Shown here in pieces: positions 4,478-5,581 of a DNA stretch of 5,581 nucleotides. The DNA lies in assembly GCA_030654635.1 (NCBI GenBank), contig JAURXE010000167.1, positions 1 through 5,581 of the forward strand, in the 5' to 3' direction. The first letter of the stretch is position 1; each line of letters opens with the position of its first letter. The position numbers and the translations under genes are program-made. The stretch is from Pseudomonas sp. Its GTDB lineage: Bacteria; Pseudomonadota; Gammaproteobacteria; Pseudomonadales; Pseudomonadaceae. The notes under the pieces are model-generated. The model had not been told where the DNA came from and ran no database searches. It worked only from the letters and a program-made list of their open reading frames with translations.

Positions 4478-5476
4478 ATGTCCATTCGCAAGTTAAGCCT
4501 GTCCCTGCTGACCGCCGCCCTATTCGCCGCCCCGGTGCTGGCCGAAACCACTTTGCTCAACGTGTCTTACGACCCGACCCGTGAGTTCTACAGCGAATAC
4601 AACAAGGCCTTTAACCAACACTGGACCGCCGCCGGTAACGAATCAGTGACCTTTCAGCAATCCCACGGCGGTTCGGGCAAACAAGCCCGTGCGGTGATCG
4701 ATGGTTTGAAAGCCGACGTGGTAACCCTGGCCCTGGCCGGTGACATTGATGAGCTGTACAAACTCGGCAAGCTGATCCCGCAAGACTGGCAAACCCGCCT
4801 GCCGCAATCGAGCACGCCTTACACCTCGACCATCGTGTTCCTGGTGCGCAAGGGCAACCCGGAAGGCATCAAGGACTGGGATGACCTGGTCAAGCCGGGC
4901 GTTGAAGTCATCACCCCTAACCCACAAACCTCCGGCGGTGCGCGCTGGACCTTCCGCGCCGCGTGGGCCTACGCCCAGCAGAAATACGGCAGCGAAGCCA
5001 AGGCCCAGGAGTTCGTGCAGCAGCTGTATAAAAACGTGCCGGTACTGGACACCGGTGCTCGCGGTTCGACCATCACCTTCGTTAACAACAACATCGGTGA
5101 CGTGCTGCTGGCCTGGGAAAACGAAGCCTTCTTAGCCCTGAAAGAACAAGGTGGTGACAAGTTCGAAATCGTCGCGCCAAGCCTGTCGATCCTGGCCGAA
5201 CCGCCGGTGGCCGTGGTCGATAAAAACGTCGACAAGAAAGGCACCCGCAAGGTCGCCGAAGCCTACCTGCAGTACCTGTACAGCGAAGAAGGCCAGCGCA
5301 TCGCCGCGAAGAACTTCTACCGCCCACGCAACGAAGCCGTTGCCGCCGAGTACGCCAAGCAGTTCCCGAGCCTGAAGCTGGTGACCATCGACAAAGACTT
5401 TAACGGCTGGAAAACCGCCCAACCGAAGTTCTTTAACGATGGTGGCGTCTTCGACCAAATCTACCAGGCCAATTGA
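4478..5476 (+). CDS. sbp: Periplasmic sulfate-binding protein of the sulfate ABC transporter
   Basis: A 332-residue precursor: signal peptide [11 protein letters not shown]...APVLA with likely cleavage after Ala22, leaving a mature protein of about 310 residues, the usual size. It captures sulfate (and thiosulfate in some members) in the periplasm and delivers it to the CysTWA membrane transporter. Family marks include [13 protein letters not shown] (26-38), [11 protein letters not shown] (59-69), the sulfate-binding signature [10 protein letters not shown] (148-157), [11 protein letters not shown] (207-217) and FYRPRNE (280-286). The start at 4478 is supported by AGAGGAG 6 nt upstream; an in-frame GTG at 4445 would spoil the signal peptide. 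There is no Met or Cys after the initiator, a known trait of sulfate-starvation proteins. Expression is expected to be CysB-dependent and repressed by sulfate; the leader may add a second layer. No transport gene is reached before the window ends. Confidence 0.95.
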   Translation: MSIRKLSLSLLTAALFAAPVLAETTLLNVSYDPTREFYSEYNKAFNQHWTAAGNESVTFQQSHGGSGKQARAVIDGLKADVVTLALAGDIDELYKLGKLIPQDWQTRLPQSSTPYTSTIVFLVRKGNPEGIKDWDDLVKPGVEVITPNPQTSGGARWTFRAAWAYAQQKYGSEAKAQEFVQQLYKNVPVLDTGARGSTITFVNNNIGDVLLAWENEAFLALKEQGGDKFEIVAPSLSILAEPPVAVVDKNVDKKGTRKVAEAYLQYLYSEEGQRIAAKNFYRPRNEAVAAEYAKQFPSLKLVTIDKDFNGWKTAQPKFFNDGGVFDQIYQAN

Positions 5477-5581
5477 AGCTACTGCGCTTGCTCATACTGC
5501 GTTGAAGACCGGCTCGGGCCTGCTCATTTCCAGCCCGTAAACTCCGCGGCCCTCGCCTGTCTTCGCCTTGTCTGCGCTGCG
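5477..5581. repeat. Intergenic dyad element downstream of sbp, probably a dispersed pseudomonad repeat
   Basis: The 105 bp after sbp carry no gene but are highly structured. Outer arms GAAGAC-C-GGC (5504-5513) and GCC-T-GTCTTC (5555-5564) enclose inner arms CGGGC (5515-5519) and GCCCG (5533-5537). Direct repeats are also present: ACTGCG at 5481 and 5496, TGCTCAT at 5489 and 5521, and two TCGCCT-GTCT-like units from 5553. From memory, intergenic sequences with a TGCTCATTT...GTAAACT core recur in Pseudomonas genomes, but copy number cannot be tested here. It could act as a 3' stabiliser of the sbp message or a weak terminator. It runs to the window edge. Confidence 0.5.

Overview
The window reads as chromosomal DNA of a Pseudomonas or a close relative. 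The evidence is the GC-rich coding sequence, the Pseudomonas-type NrdD, the oscA-sbp sulfate-starvation pair, an Anr/Dnr-like box, and a 3' intergenic element of a style I associate with pseudomonads. Species assignment is inference. No tRNA, rRNA, insertion sequence or CRISPR array is seen.

Left part (1-2331, minus strand): nrdD, a class III (anaerobic) ribonucleotide reductase large chain, ends just before a hairpin near the window edge. Its promoter region is unusually readable. A TTGAC-N4-GTCAA dyad lies 32 bp (centre to centre) upstream of a -10-like hexamer, which is the geometry of a class II Anr/Dnr(FNR)-activated promoter. Two NrdR-box-like sites 31 bp apart cover the -10 region and the leader. 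The predicted protein ends soon after the zinc site and lacks the C-terminal RVxGY-type glycyl-radical segment that the enzyme needs.

Middle (2332-3797, minus strand): a small alpha/beta serine hydrolase (RBBP9/YdeN type) is followed by a 271-residue AAA+ protein of the sigma-54 activator family. The latter keeps Walker A and B but has lost GAFTGA, both arginine-finger positions and any DNA-binding domain. The two genes probably form one transcript.

Right part (3798-5581, plus strand): an AT-rich divergent intergenic region with several dyads leads into oscA, a small sulfur-starvation protein. A 254-bp spacer follows, holding a strong hairpin and a possible 20-codon leader peptide with two cysteines. 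Then comes sbp, the periplasmic sulfate-binding protein. The window closes in an intergenic repeat-like element; the transport genes cysTWA would be expected beyond it.

How it fits together: OscA and Sbp contain no Met or Cys apart from the start Met, and the AAA+ protein has a single Cys. This sulfur-sparing composition, plus the shared intergenic region, suggests that the hydrolase/AAA+ pair also belongs to the sulfate-starvation response, while nrdD forms a separate anaerobic dNTP-supply unit.
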